Of a stretch of 64,000 bases of DNA, positions 52,042 through 64,000 are shown one piece after another; within the stretch, counting starts at the first letter, position 1; every line of letters begins with the position of its first letter. Both the position numbers and the translations under genes were made by a program. The notes beneath the pieces were generated by a model. It saw only the letters and a program-made list of their open reading frames with translations. It was not told where the DNA came from and ran no database searches. Source of the stretch: VBDM01 sp035651815 (GTDB taxonomy: Bacteria; Pseudomonadota; Gammaproteobacteria; Burkholderiales; SG8-39); contig DASRFB010000018.1 of the NCBI GenBank assembly GCA_035651815.1, positions 96,450 through 160,449 on the forward strand, read 5' to 3'.

Positions 52042-53336
52042 CAGGTCTTCGCCGCTGCGGCGAGCCCGCGGTCCAGGTCCTCGACGAGATCTTCCGGGTC
52101 CTCGAGCCCGATCGAAAGGCGGACCGTGCCCTCCGCGATGCCCGCGCCGCGCAGCGCTTCGGCGTCCATGCGGAAGTGCGTGGTGCTCGCGGGATGGATC
52201 ACGAGCGACTTCGCGTCGCCGACGTTCGCAAGGTGGGAGAAGACCCGCAGCGACTCGATGAAGCGGCGGCCGGCCGCGCGGTCGCCCTCGAGGTTGAAGC
52301 TGAACACCGCGCCGCAGCCGCGGGGCAGCAGCCGCTTCGCGAGCGCGTGATCGGGGTGCGAGGGCAGCTCGGGATACGCGATGCTCGCGACCGCCGGGTG
52401 GCCCGACAGGAAGGCGATCACCTTGCGCGTGTTCTCGACGTGGCGCTGCATGCGCAGCGGCAGCGTCTCGACGCCCTGCAGGATTTGGAACGCGGTCGCC
52501 GGGCTCATGCAGGCGCCGAAATCGCGCAGGCCCTCGCGCCGCGCGCGCAGCAGGAACGCGGCCACCGTCGATTCCTCGGTGAAATCCATGCCGTGGAACC
52601 CGCCATAAGGCTCGGTCAGCTCGGGAAATTTTCCCGAGGCGTCCCAGTCGAAACTTCCTCCGTCCACCAGCACGCCGCCGATCGCGACGCCGTGGCCGCC
52701 GAGGAACTTCGTCGCCGAGTGAACCACCAGGTCGGCGCCGTGATCGAAGGGCCGCAGGAGATAAGGCGTGGTGAACGTGGAGTCGACGACGAGCGGCACC
52801 TTGACCGCGTGCGCGAGCTCGGCCACCGCCGAAACGTCGAGCACGTCGAGCCCGGGGTTGCCGAGCGTCTCGCCGAAGAACAGCCGGGTGTTCGGGCGCA
52901 CGGCGTCGCTCCAGGCGGCGAGGTCGCGCGGATCGACGAAGGTCGTCTCGATGCCGAACCGCGGCAGCGTATACGAGAGCAGGTTGTGCGAGCCGCCGTA
53001 GAGCGAGCGCGAGGCGACGATGTGCGAGCCCGCGCCCGTCAGCGTCGCGATCGCAAGGTGCAGGGCGGCCTGGCCGCTCGCCGTGGCGATCGCGCCGACG
53101 CCGCCCTCGAGCGCCGCGACGCGCTCCTCGAGGACCGCGTTCGTCGGGTTCGAGATGCGCGAATACACGTGGCCTGCGCGCTCCATGTCGAAGAGCGCGG
53201 CGGCGTGATCGGCGTCGCGGAACACGAACGAGGTCGTGAAGTAGATGGGCGTCGCGCGCGCGCCCGTGACCGGGTCCGGCTGCTGGCCTGCGTGCAGGGT
53301 GAGCGTGTCGAACTGCAGGGGGCGCGGAGCGGCCAT
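52041..53336 (-). CDS. metY: O-acetylhomoserine sulfhydrylase (MetY family)
   Basis: PLP enzyme of the Cys/Met metabolism family that makes homocysteine from O-acetylhomoserine and sulfide. The 431-residue protein has the N-terminal TLTLHAGQQPDPVTGARATPIYFTTSF, YSRISNPTNAVLEERVAALEGG, the ASGQAALHLA active-site loop, and the PLP lysine in VVHSATKFLGGHG (Lys210). Length and MetY-type inserts fit O-acetylhomoserine rather than cystathionine enzymes. An alternative is O-succinylhomoserine sulfhydrylase. It is followed by the alpha/beta hydrolase in one operon. Confidence 0.9.
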   Translation of the reverse strand: MAAPRPLQFDTLTLHAGQQPDPVTGARATPIYFTTSFVFRDADHAAALFDMERAGHVYSRISNPTNAVLEERVAALEGGVGAIATASGQAALHLAIATLTGAGSHIVASRSLYGGSHNLLSYTLPRFGIETTFVDPRDLAAWSDAVRPNTRLFFGETLGNPGLDVLDVSAVAELAHAVKVPLVVDSTFTTPYLLRPFDHGADLVVHSATKFLGGHGVAIGGVLVDGGSFDWDASGKFPELTEPYGGFHGMDFTEESTVAAFLLRARREGLRDFGACMSPATAFQILQGVETLPLRMQRHVENTRKVIAFLSGHPAVASIAYPELPSHPDHALAKRLLPRGCGAVFSFNLEGDRAAGRRFIESLRVFSHLANVGDAKSLVIHPASTTHFRMDAEALRGAGIAEGTVRLSIGLEDPEDLVEDLDRGLAAAAKT

Positions 53337-53384
53337 GGCGTTCTCCTCGGGATGCCGGCCGATTCTAGCAGCGGCGCGAGCCGC

Positions 53385-53416
53385 CCAAAAAAGACCGCGC
53401 CCGGAGGCGCGGTCTT
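53385..53416 (-). terminator. Rho-independent terminator after the DegP-like gene
   Basis: AAGACCGCGCC (53391-53401) and GGCGCGGTCTT (53406-53416) form a perfect 11-bp stem with a four-base loop. On the minus strand the stem is followed by a run of T residues (complement of 53387-53392), ending transcription from the protease gene before the sulfhydrylase gene. Confidence 0.92.
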
Positions 53417-53441
53417 CTTCGTCGAACGCTCGAGGCGCGCG

Positions 53442-54920
53442 TCAGCCGAGCGGCACGGGCACGTACACGCGCGCGTTCTCCCGCTGCACGAGCAGCGCGA
53501 CGTTGCCCTTCGCGCGGTCGACCAGCTGTCGCAGCTGATCGATGTTCTTCACCGGCTGGTTGTTCACGCCGAGGATCACGTCGCCCGGCTGGATCCCGGC
53601 CTTCGCGGCGGGGCCGGTGGCATTCTCCACGACGAGCCCGGATTCGGTGCCGAGCTGCTTGCGCTCCTCGCCGGTCAGCGGACGCACCGCGACGCCGAGC
53701 TTGCCCTGGGGCTTGGCTTGCTCCTTCTCTTGCGTGTCCGCTTTTGCGACCTTCTCCTCGTCGGGCGCGCGTCCCACCTGGACGTGCAGGTCGTGCGGCT
53801 GACCCTGGCGCAGGATCGAAAGCGTGATGCTCGTCCCGGGCTTGGTTTCGCCGATCACCCGGGGCAGGTCGCTCGATTGCTCGACCGGCTTGTCGTTCAC
53901 CTTGGTGATCACGTCGCCCGCCTGGAACCCCGCCTTGGCGGCCGGGCTGCCGGGCTCGACCGAGCTCACGAGCGCGCCCTCGGTCTGCCTGATCCCGAAG
54001 GCCTGCGCGAGCTCCTTGGTCATGGGCTGAACGGTGACGCCCAGACGGCCGCGTTCGACGCGGCCGTATTTCTGCAGGTCCTCCTTGACCTTCATCGCGA
54101 GGTCGATGGGCACGGCGAAGGACAGTCCCATGTACCCGCCGGTGCGGCTGTAGATCTGGGAATTGATCCCGATGACCTCGCCGTTCAGGTTGAACAAGGG
54201 CCCGCCCGAATTTCCGGGATTGATCGCGACGTCGGTCTGCAGGAACGGCACGTAGCTCTCGTCGGGCAGCGAGCGCGCCTTGGCGGAGATGATGCCGGCG
54301 GTCACCGAATTGTCGAGGCCGAACGGCGAACCGATGGCGGCAACCCATTCCCCGACCTTCGTCTTCGACACGTCGCCGATGCGCACGACGGGCAGGTCGC
54401 TCGCGTCGATCTTGACCAGACCGACGTCGCTGCGCTTGTCGACGCCGATGACTTTAGCCTTGAACTCGCGCTTGTCGGTGAGCTTCACCGTCACCTGCGA
54501 GGCGTCCGCGACCACGTGCGCGTTGGTCAGGATGTAGCCGTCGTGGCTGACGATGAACCCGGATCCCAGCCCCTGCCGAACGGAGTTGCCCTCGGGGATC
54601 GGGATGTTGAAGCGCTTGAAGAACTCGTAGAGGGGATCGTTCGGGTCCATCCCCTGCAGCCGGTCCTGCGCGCTCACCTTCTGCGTGGTGCTGATGTTGA
54701 CGACCGCCGGTCCGTACTGCTCGACCAGCGTGCTGAAATCCGGCAGCGGCCGGGTGGCCTGGCTGACCGGCGGCTGCTGCGTCTGCTGCGCTTCCTGCCT
54801 CTGCTGCGCGGTGGCTGCGGGCGACGCCGTGATCGGCGCCAGCCGCCCGCCCGCGTAGCCGAGGAGCGCGGCCGCGCCGAGACAGGCGGCAACGACGATC
54901 GGCAGCTTGCTGTTCACCAT
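53442..54920 (-). CDS. Periplasmic serine protease of the DegP/MucD (HtrA) family
   Basis: 492-residue protease and chaperone for misfolded envelope proteins. A signal or anchor helix (residues 8-24) and a Gln/Ala-rich linker precede the trypsin-like domain with His135 (TNAHVV), Asp165 (RSDVGLVKI) and Ser238 (GNSGGPLF). Two PDZ domains follow (about 286-375 and 405-490), separated by a charged linker (EEKVAKADTQEKEQAKPQ). The layout matches Pseudomonas MucD and DegP. The gene is transcribed alone and ends in a strong terminator. Confidence 0.94.
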   Translation of the reverse strand: MVNSKLPIVVAACLGAAALLGYAGGRLAPITASPAATAQQRQEAQQTQQPPVSQATRPLPDFSTLVEQYGPAVVNISTTQKVSAQDRLQGMDPNDPLYEFFKRFNIPIPEGNSVRQGLGSGFIVSHDGYILTNAHVVADASQVTVKLTDKREFKAKVIGVDKRSDVGLVKIDASDLPVVRIGDVSKTKVGEWVAAIGSPFGLDNSVTAGIISAKARSLPDESYVPFLQTDVAINPGNSGGPLFNLNGEVIGINSQIYSRTGGYMGLSFAVPIDLAMKVKEDLQKYGRVERGRLGVTVQPMTKELAQAFGIRQTEGALVSSVEPGSPAAKAGFQAGDVITKVNDKPVEQSSDLPRVIGETKPGTSITLSILRQGQPHDLHVQVGRAPDEEKVAKADTQEKEQAKPQGKLGVAVRPLTGEERKQLGTESGLVVENATGPAAKAGIQPGDVILGVNNQPVKNIDQLRQLVDRAKGNVALLVQRENARVYVPVPLG

Positions 54921-55054
54921 GCGGGTCTCCTTCTTGGGGTCTTTCCTTGGGCACTGCGCGGCCCGGCGAGTTCCGTGCGAAAGCGGCAGGGATACAGAAG
55001 CTTACAGCGGCGTTACCGCGGCGCCCCGCATGGGCCACCGGCGGCGGGGGAGAA

Positions 55055-55747
55055 TCAGGTCGCGGCGGCCTGCCGCGCGCGCAGCGCCTCTTCGCGGGCA
55101 AGCTGCTCCGCGCGGGCCTGCTTGAGGATGTTGGCGCACTCCGGGAACCCGCCGCTCAGCGCGAGCTCGATCGCCGTGTCGCCGCTCTTGCTCACGAGGC
55201 TCACGTCGGCGCCGTTGCGCAGCAGCAGCTCGACCATCTTCGCGTCCCCGCGCAGGGTCGCGTACATGAGCGGCGTGTAGCCGTTCTCGGCGCGCAGGTT
55301 GGGGTCGAAGTTCTTCGACAGCAGCTTCTGGGCGTAGACCAGGTTGCCCTTCTCGATCGCGTAGAAGATGGCCTTGATGCCCTCGACGCTCCTTTCCTTG
55401 GGCTTGGTCTCCAGGCCGGTCGGCAGGATACCGACTACGTAGTTGATGAGCGAGATGCCCACCATCGCGATCATCGCGATCACGAGGGGCGCGGTCGCGA
55501 CGCCGAGCTTGTCCGCGACGTCGGCGGGCATGTTGGCCGCGACCGCGAGCAGCACGACCAGGAAGAAGAACTGGAACTTCAGGTACAGGAACAGCGCGAT
55601 GAAGACGATCAGCGCGAGCAGGGCGAGCAGGACGTTGCGCTCGACGCCGAGCGCCGCGAGCCAGTCCTCCGGCAGGTTCGCGAGCAGAGCCGTGCCCCCG
55701 ACCAGCAGGAACAGCGTCCACTCGCGCAGATTCTTGATCTTGCCCAT
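55055..55747 (-). CDS. Ankyrin-repeat membrane protein, function unknown
   Basis: 230 residues. Several transmembrane helices fill residues 9-115 (WTLFLLVGGTALLANL, LLALLALIVFIALFLYLKF, FFFLVVLLAVAANM, APLVIAMIAMVGISLINYVVG). The C-terminal part has ankyrin repeats (AIFYAIEKGNLVYAQKLLSK, GYTPLMYATLRGDAKMVELLLRNGADVSL, GDTAIELALSGGFPECANILKQ) that probably bind a partner. The tail is Arg/Ala/Glu-rich. ATG 55747 is preceded by GGGGAG on the minus strand. It is divergent from greB, with 102 bp between. Confidence 0.75.
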   Translation of the reverse strand: MGKIKNLREWTLFLLVGGTALLANLPEDWLAALGVERNVLLALLALIVFIALFLYLKFQFFFLVVLLAVAANMPADVADKLGVATAPLVIAMIAMVGISLINYVVGILPTGLETKPKERSVEGIKAIFYAIEKGNLVYAQKLLSKNFDPNLRAENGYTPLMYATLRGDAKMVELLLRNGADVSLVSKSGDTAIELALSGGFPECANILKQARAEQLAREEALRARQAAAT

Positions 55748-55806
55748 CGGCGCTCCCCGGGCCGGGCGTCCGGGCATGCCCCGTCCCCGACCGTGTCTTT
55801 GCGCCT

Positions 55807-55814
55807 ATTATAAT
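55807..55814. promoter_or_regulatory. Overlapping divergent -10 elements between greB and the ankyrin gene
   Basis: The eight bases ATTATAAT contain TATAAT on the plus strand (55809-55814) for greB and TATAAT on the minus strand (55812-55807) for the ankyrin gene. Neither has a clear -35, so the two promoters may compete for one site. Confidence 0.5.
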
Positions 55815-55849
55815 TGTCCTGTCGCGCGCCGCGACGCCGGAATCGACTC

Positions 55850-56404
55850 ATGAGCAAGGCTTTTACCCGCGAAGACGACGACGCGCTCGAAGACGGGCCC
55901 GAGCTCGACGCGCAGCAGCCGCAGGGCGCGAAGAACTACATCACGCCCGCCGGGCACGCGCGCCTGAAATCCGAGCTGAAGGCGCTGGTCGAGGTCGAGC
56001 GCCCCGAGCTGGTGAAAACCGTGGCCTGGGCGGCCTCGAACGGCGACCGCTCCGAGAACGCCGACTATATCTACGGCAAACGCCGGCTCCGCGAGATCGA
56101 GCGGCGGATCCGTTACCTGATCAAGCGCCTGGAGATCGCCGAGGTGGTGGACCCGCGCGACCAGGAGCAGGACCGGGTGTTCTTCGGGGCGACGGTGGTC
56201 TATCGGGACGGCAAGGGGGAGGAGCAGACGGTGAGCGTCGTCGGCATCGACGAGGTCGACCCCGCGCACCGACGCGTCTCCTGGATCTCGCCGATCGCGA
56301 AGGCGCTGCTGAAGGCGCGCGAAGGCGACGTCGTCACCGTCAACACGCCGTCCGGAGCCGAGGAGCTCGAGATCCTCGAGGTGCGCTACGAGGAGCTGCG
56401 CTAG
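55850..56404 (+). CDS. greB: Transcription elongation factor GreB
   Basis: Cleavage factor for backtracked RNA polymerase, 184 residues. An N-terminal extension of about 28 acidic residues (SKAFTREDDDALEDGPELD) precedes the coiled coil with acidic tip Asp66 and Glu69 in ASNGDRSENADYIYGKRRLREIERR, a GreB-type sequence. The FKBP-like domain ends in ELEILEVRYEEL. The ATG at 55850 is chosen because GreB proteins begin MSKAFT. Its stop lies three bases from the M16 peptidase stop on the other strand. Confidence 0.96.
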   Translation: MSKAFTREDDDALEDGPELDAQQPQGAKNYITPAGHARLKSELKALVEVERPELVKTVAWAASNGDRSENADYIYGKRRLREIERRIRYLIKRLEIAEVVDPRDQEQDRVFFGATVVYRDGKGEEQTVSVVGIDEVDPAHRRVSWISPIAKALLKAREGDVVTVNTPSGAEELEILEVRYEELR

Positions 56405-56407
56405 CGC

Positions 56408-59188
<2,781 letters not shown>

Positions 59189-59267
59189 GAGACGAATGGG
59201 GAAGGGTGTTTCAGAATCCCGATTGTAGCGTCATTGGCGCCGCGATCGGTGCCTCCGGCCGGACGGG

Positions 59268-59296
59268 GTTGAAATTTGCGGCGTAGAGCCTCATTC
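59268..59296 (+). promoter_or_regulatory. Heat-shock (sigma32-like) promoter of htpG
   Basis: GTTGAAA (59268-59274) is followed after 14 bases by CCTCATTC (59289-59296). This matches the sigma32 pattern CTTGAA-N13/14-CCCCAT-T in both boxes. It lies 74 bases before the htpG start. htpG is a heat-shock gene in other proteobacteria, and the site would place it in the same regulon here. Confidence 0.65.
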
Positions 59297-59369
59297 TGGC
59301 TCGGCGGGGGGCGGATCCTTTACAACCTGTTACACGATCCGGCCGCCCGGCAACCCCACGGAGCACGGC

Positions 59370-61319
<1,950 letters not shown>

Positions 61320-61340
61320 CCCCGTATCGTACCGGACGCA

Positions 61341-63092
61341 ATGACGCCCGGTACCCGCTGGCGCGGCGCGATCGCCGCCGCGCTGCTCGCCTTCGCTCCG
61401 CTCGCGGTCCGCGCTCAGCCCGCGGCCGACCGCCCGCCCGAGGCGGACACGGGCTTTCAGCCGAAGGCCGCGGTTCACGCGAAGCGCTTCCTGGTCGTCG
61501 CCGCGCATCCGCTCGCGGCACGCGCGGGCGCCGACACCCTCGCGCGCGGCGGCAACGCGATCGACGCTGCCATCGCGACGCTCATGGTGCTCAACCTGGT
61601 CGAGCCGCAGTCGTCGGGGATCGGCGGCGGCGGGTTCCTGCTGTACTGGTCGCAGAAGGACCGCAGCGTCTCGGCGTACGACGGACGCGAGACCGCGCCC
61701 GCAGCCGCGACGCCGGGCCGCTTCCTCGACGCCGACGGCAAGCCGTTGTCCTGGCCCGACGCGATCGTGAGCGGACGGTCGGTCGGCGTGCCGGGGCTGC
61801 TGCGCATGCTCGAGCTCGCGCACCGCCGGCACGGGAGGCTGCCGTGGGCGACGCTGTTCGAGCCCGCGATCCACCTGGCCGAGTCGGGATTTCCGATGTC
61901 GCCGCGGCTGCACGCGCTGGTCGCGGCCGACTCCTATCTCGCGCAGGACGCGGACGCGCGCCGATACTTCTACGCGCTCGACGGCCGGGCCAAGGCGGCG
62001 GGCACCATGATCCGGAATCCCGAGCTCGCCGCCGTGCTGCGCTCGGTCGCCGCGCGCGGCGCCGACGCGTTCTACCGCGGCGACGTCGCGCGCGCGATCG
62101 TCGCGAAGGCTCGGGCGCACCCGCGCTCGCCCGGGGATCTCGTCGAGGCCGATCTTTCCGGATACGCCGCGATCGAGCGCAAGCCGCTGTGCGGGCCTTA
62201 CCGCACGTGGAAGATCTGCGGCATGCCGCCGCCCAGCTCGGGCGGTTTCGCCGTGCTGCAGATGCTCGGCATCCTGGAGCGGCTCGGCATCGAGCGCGCC
62301 CGTCCGGCGTCGCTCGAGGCGGTGCATCTCTTCTCCGAGGCGGGGCGCCTCGCGTACGCGGACCGCGACACGTACATCGCCGATCCGGCGTTCGTTCCGA
62401 CGCCGCTCGCGCCGCTCCTCGACCCGCGCTATCTCGACAGCCGGGCGCGCCGGGTCGACCGCTCGCGCTCGATGGGGCGCGCGCGGCCGGGATCACCGCC
62501 CGGCGTCCCGGTCGTCGGCACGGCGGAGGCGCTCGAGCTTCCTTCGACCAGCCACGTGTCGATCGTCGACGCCGAGGGCGACGCGGTGAGCGTCACCGCC
62601 AGCATCGAATCGGCTTTCGGAAACCGTCAGATGGTGCGCGGCTTCATGCTGAACAACGAGCTCACCGATTTCTCCTGGCTGCCCGAGGTGGACGGCAAGC
62701 CGGTCGCGAACCGGGTCGGGCCGGGCAAGCGCCCGCGCAGCTCGATGGCGCCGACGCTCGTGTTCGACGCCGACGGCCGCCTCGTGCTCGCCATCGGATC
62801 GCCGGGCGGGCATTCGATCATCAATTACGTCGCGAAGACGCTGGTCGGGGTGCTCGGCTGGGGTCTCGACGTGCAGGACGCGATCTCGCTGCCGAATTTC
62901 GGCAGCCGCAACGGCCCGACGGACCTGGAGCGCGGCACTCCGCTGGAGCGATTGGTTCCGCAGCTGCGCGCGATGCAGCACGTCGTGCGCGTCCGGCCCG
63001 AGACCAGCGGGCTGCATGGTATACAGCGGGTCCCGGGAGGATGGCTCGGAGGAGCGGACCCCCGGCGGGAGGGCGCCGCCGTGGGGGAATGA
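61341..63092 (+). CDS. ggt: Gamma-glutamyltransferase
   Basis: Secreted N-terminal-nucleophile hydrolase that cleaves and transfers the gamma-glutamyl group of glutathione. The 583-residue precursor has a signal peptide (AAALLAFAPLAVRAQP), the large-subunit markers AAHPLAARAGADTLARGGNAIDAAIA and QSSGIGGGGFLLYW, and the autocatalytic cleavage site with nucleophile Thr403 (LPSTSHVSIVD). The small-subunit substrate segments RSSMAPTLVFD and GSPGGHSIINYV are present. It follows htpG by 21 bases and may share its transcript. Confidence 0.94.
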   Translation: MTPGTRWRGAIAAALLAFAPLAVRAQPAADRPPEADTGFQPKAAVHAKRFLVVAAHPLAARAGADTLARGGNAIDAAIATLMVLNLVEPQSSGIGGGGFLLYWSQKDRSVSAYDGRETAPAAATPGRFLDADGKPLSWPDAIVSGRSVGVPGLLRMLELAHRRHGRLPWATLFEPAIHLAESGFPMSPRLHALVAADSYLAQDADARRYFYALDGRAKAAGTMIRNPELAAVLRSVAARGADAFYRGDVARAIVAKARAHPRSPGDLVEADLSGYAAIERKPLCGPYRTWKICGMPPPSSGGFAVLQMLGILERLGIERARPASLEAVHLFSEAGRLAYADRDTYIADPAFVPTPLAPLLDPRYLDSRARRVDRSRSMGRARPGSPPGVPVVGTAEALELPSTSHVSIVDAEGDAVSVTASIESAFGNRQMVRGFMLNNELTDFSWLPEVDGKPVANRVGPGKRPRSSMAPTLVFDADGRLVLAIGSPGGHSIINYVAKTLVGVLGWGLDVQDAISLPNFGSRNGPTDLERGTPLERLVPQLRAMQHVVRVRPETSGLHGIQRVPGGWLGGADPRREGAAVGE

Positions 63093-63181
63093 GACTCACA
63101 TCACGGATGCCGATGGAATACCGGCAGCACGGTCCTCGTACACTCCATAATGTCCCCGCTCTTAACCCCAAGGGAGCCCTC

Positions 63182-63844
63182 ATGAAGATCGGAAAGATCG
63201 TTTCTCTGATTGCGGTCTTCGCCGCGGCCGGCGCCGCGCACGCCGAGGAAGGCATCGGGCTGCGCATCGGCACGCTCGGCTACGGCGGCGACTTCGGCTG
63301 GCACATCGCGCCGGGGCTGAACGCGCGTCTCGGCTACTCGATGTACTCGCACAATACGAGCATCAGCAACACGGACGTCCACTACGACGGCAAGCTGAAG
63401 CTCTCGAACGCGCCGCTGCTGTTCGACTTCAGCCCGATCGGGCCGTTCCACTTCACGGTCGGCGTCATCGGCAACAACAACAAGATCGACGTGACCGGCA
63501 CGCCGAACAACAATACGTTCACGATCAACGGGCAGACGTTCCAGGCGAGCCAGGTCGGCAACCTGTCGGGGCGGCTCAAGCTCGGGAACAGCGTCGCGCC
63601 TTATCTCGGCATCGGGTGGGGCAACGTCGCGGGGGCGGGCGTGAACTTCTACGCCGACCTCGGTGTGGCGTACATGGGCTCGCCGAAGGCGTCGCTGAGC
63701 GCGACCTGCGGCTCCGGGCTGAGCGCGACGCAGTGCGCGCAGCTGCAGTCCGACGTCGAGGCCGAGCAGCGCGCCCTCGAGGACAAGGTCAAGAAGTACA
63801 AGTATTACCCGGTGCTCGGCATCGGTCTGACGATCGGCTTCTGA
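63182..63844 (+). CDS. Putative outer membrane beta-barrel protein
   Basis: 220 residues with a signal peptide (KIVSLIAVFAAAGAAHAE). Strands such as GIGLRIGTLGYGGDFGWHI, NARLGYSMYSH, APLLFDFSPIGPFHFTVGVI, NFYADLGVAYMG and the final YPVLGIGLTIGF suggest a small barrel with a terminal Phe for BAM insertion. A Cys pair (TCGSGLSATQCA) and a helical Glu/Lys segment lie in one long loop. It resembles uncharacterised OmpW-like barrels; the cargo is unknown. AGGGAG (63171-63176) precedes the ATG by five bases. A terminator follows. Confidence 0.7.
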   Translation: MKIGKIVSLIAVFAAAGAAHAEEGIGLRIGTLGYGGDFGWHIAPGLNARLGYSMYSHNTSISNTDVHYDGKLKLSNAPLLFDFSPIGPFHFTVGVIGNNNKIDVTGTPNNNTFTINGQTFQASQVGNLSGRLKLGNSVAPYLGIGWGNVAGAGVNFYADLGVAYMGSPKASLSATCGSGLSATQCAQLQSDVEAEQRALEDKVKKYKYYPVLGIGLTIGF

Positions 63845-63861
63845 GCAGGGAGCCCGAATAG

Positions 63862-63893
63862 AAAACGCCCGGCATCGCCGGGCGTTTTTCTTT
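63862..63893. terminator. Bidirectional Rho-independent terminator
   Basis: AAAACGCCCGGC (63862-63873) and GCCGGGCGTTTT (63877-63888) form a perfect 12-bp stem with a three-base loop. The T-rich tail (63885-63893) serves the plus-strand barrel gene. The A run on the other side serves the minus-strand peroxiredoxin gene. Confidence 0.94.
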
Positions 63894-63908
63894 GCGCAGC
63901 CGCGCGCG

Positions 63909-64000
63909 TCAGAGCTGGGAGATCATCGTCTCCGCGCTGCTGACCTCGAACTTGCCCGGCGCCTCGACGTTCAGCTTCTTCACCACGCCGTTGTCGACGA
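63909..64000 (-). CDS. Prx5-type peroxiredoxin, C-terminal fragment
   Basis: Only the last 30 codons are in the window, ending in TGA at 63911-63909. The translated tail VDNGVVKKLNVEAPGKFEVS, then SAETMISQL, matches the C-terminus of Prx5/AhpE-like thiol peroxidases that reduce peroxides with glutathione or glutaredoxin. The active-site cysteine is outside the window. It is convergent with the barrel gene, with the shared terminator between them. Confidence 0.75.
   Translation of the reverse strand, partial: VDNGVVKKLNVEAPGKFEVSSAETMISQL

Noticed and set aside
54921..54990. Possible sigmaE promoter before the DegP/MucD gene
   Set aside because: A GGAACTC is present on the minus strand, but no TCTGA-like -10 lies 15-17 bases downstream.

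Overview
The window is about 64 kb of GC-rich, densely coding chromosome, very probably from a betaproteobacterium. The main reasons are gene order (bamD/rluD/pgeF; fur divergent from bamE followed by dapB; carA-carB-greA with yhbY, rlmE, ftsH, folP, glmM; tpiA-secG-tRNA-Leu(GAG)-nuoA to nuoN) and the protein sequences themselves. No plasmid, phage, insertion-sequence or CRISPR features were seen. No gap between genes exceeds about 250 bp, and most convergent gene pairs abut or overlap. The genus cannot be read from the sequence alone.

Region 1 (1-10.3 kb): end of a DinG-type helicase gene, then bamD, rluD, pgeF, a ZIP metal transporter, a UDP-glucuronate-epimerase-like gene, dodecin, fur, bamE and dapB. 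These are followed by a two-gene signalling unit: a six-TM PAS histidine kinase and a single polypeptide joining a receiver domain, a class III nucleotide cyclase and a Ser/Thr kinase. Region 2 (10.4-21.1 kb): carAB with a clear sigma70 promoter and a leader hairpin, greA, yhbY, rlmE, ftsH with a strong terminator, folP, glmM and dtd. Region 3 (21.1-37.5 kb): a tpiA promoter, tpiA, secG, tRNA-Leu, a complete 14-gene respiratory complex I operon nuoA-N, and a NUDIX hydrolase.

Region 4 (37.5-53.4 kb) is the least conventional. It holds an orphan outer-membrane-barrel protein; an operon of an unrecognised seven-TM coiled-coil membrane protein plus a von Willebrand A lipoprotein; a small periplasmic helical protein; and a B12-dependent ribonucleotide reductase preceded by a pair of putative NrdR boxes. 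It also holds a sorbosone-dehydrogenase-like protein and a partner-switching signalling cluster: STAS antagonist, metallo-beta-lactamase-fold hydrolase, CHASE2-SpoIIE phosphatase, OmpA-domain protein, minimal FecR-domain protein and RsbW-like kinase. An EEP-family nuclease/phosphatase, an alpha/beta hydrolase and an O-acetylhomoserine sulfhydrylase follow.

Region 5 (53.4-64 kb) is mostly envelope and protein quality control: a DegP/MucD-type protease, an ankyrin membrane protein, greB, a two-module M16 peptidase, htpG with a heat-shock-like promoter, gamma-glutamyltransferase, an outer-membrane-barrel protein and the 3' end of a peroxiredoxin gene.

The strongest leads for new biology are the receiver-cyclase-kinase fusion, the seven-TM/VWA pair, and the partner-switching cluster, which has no visible sigma-factor target. 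All coordinates and motifs were read by eye; family assignments rest on recognised motifs, not on database searches.
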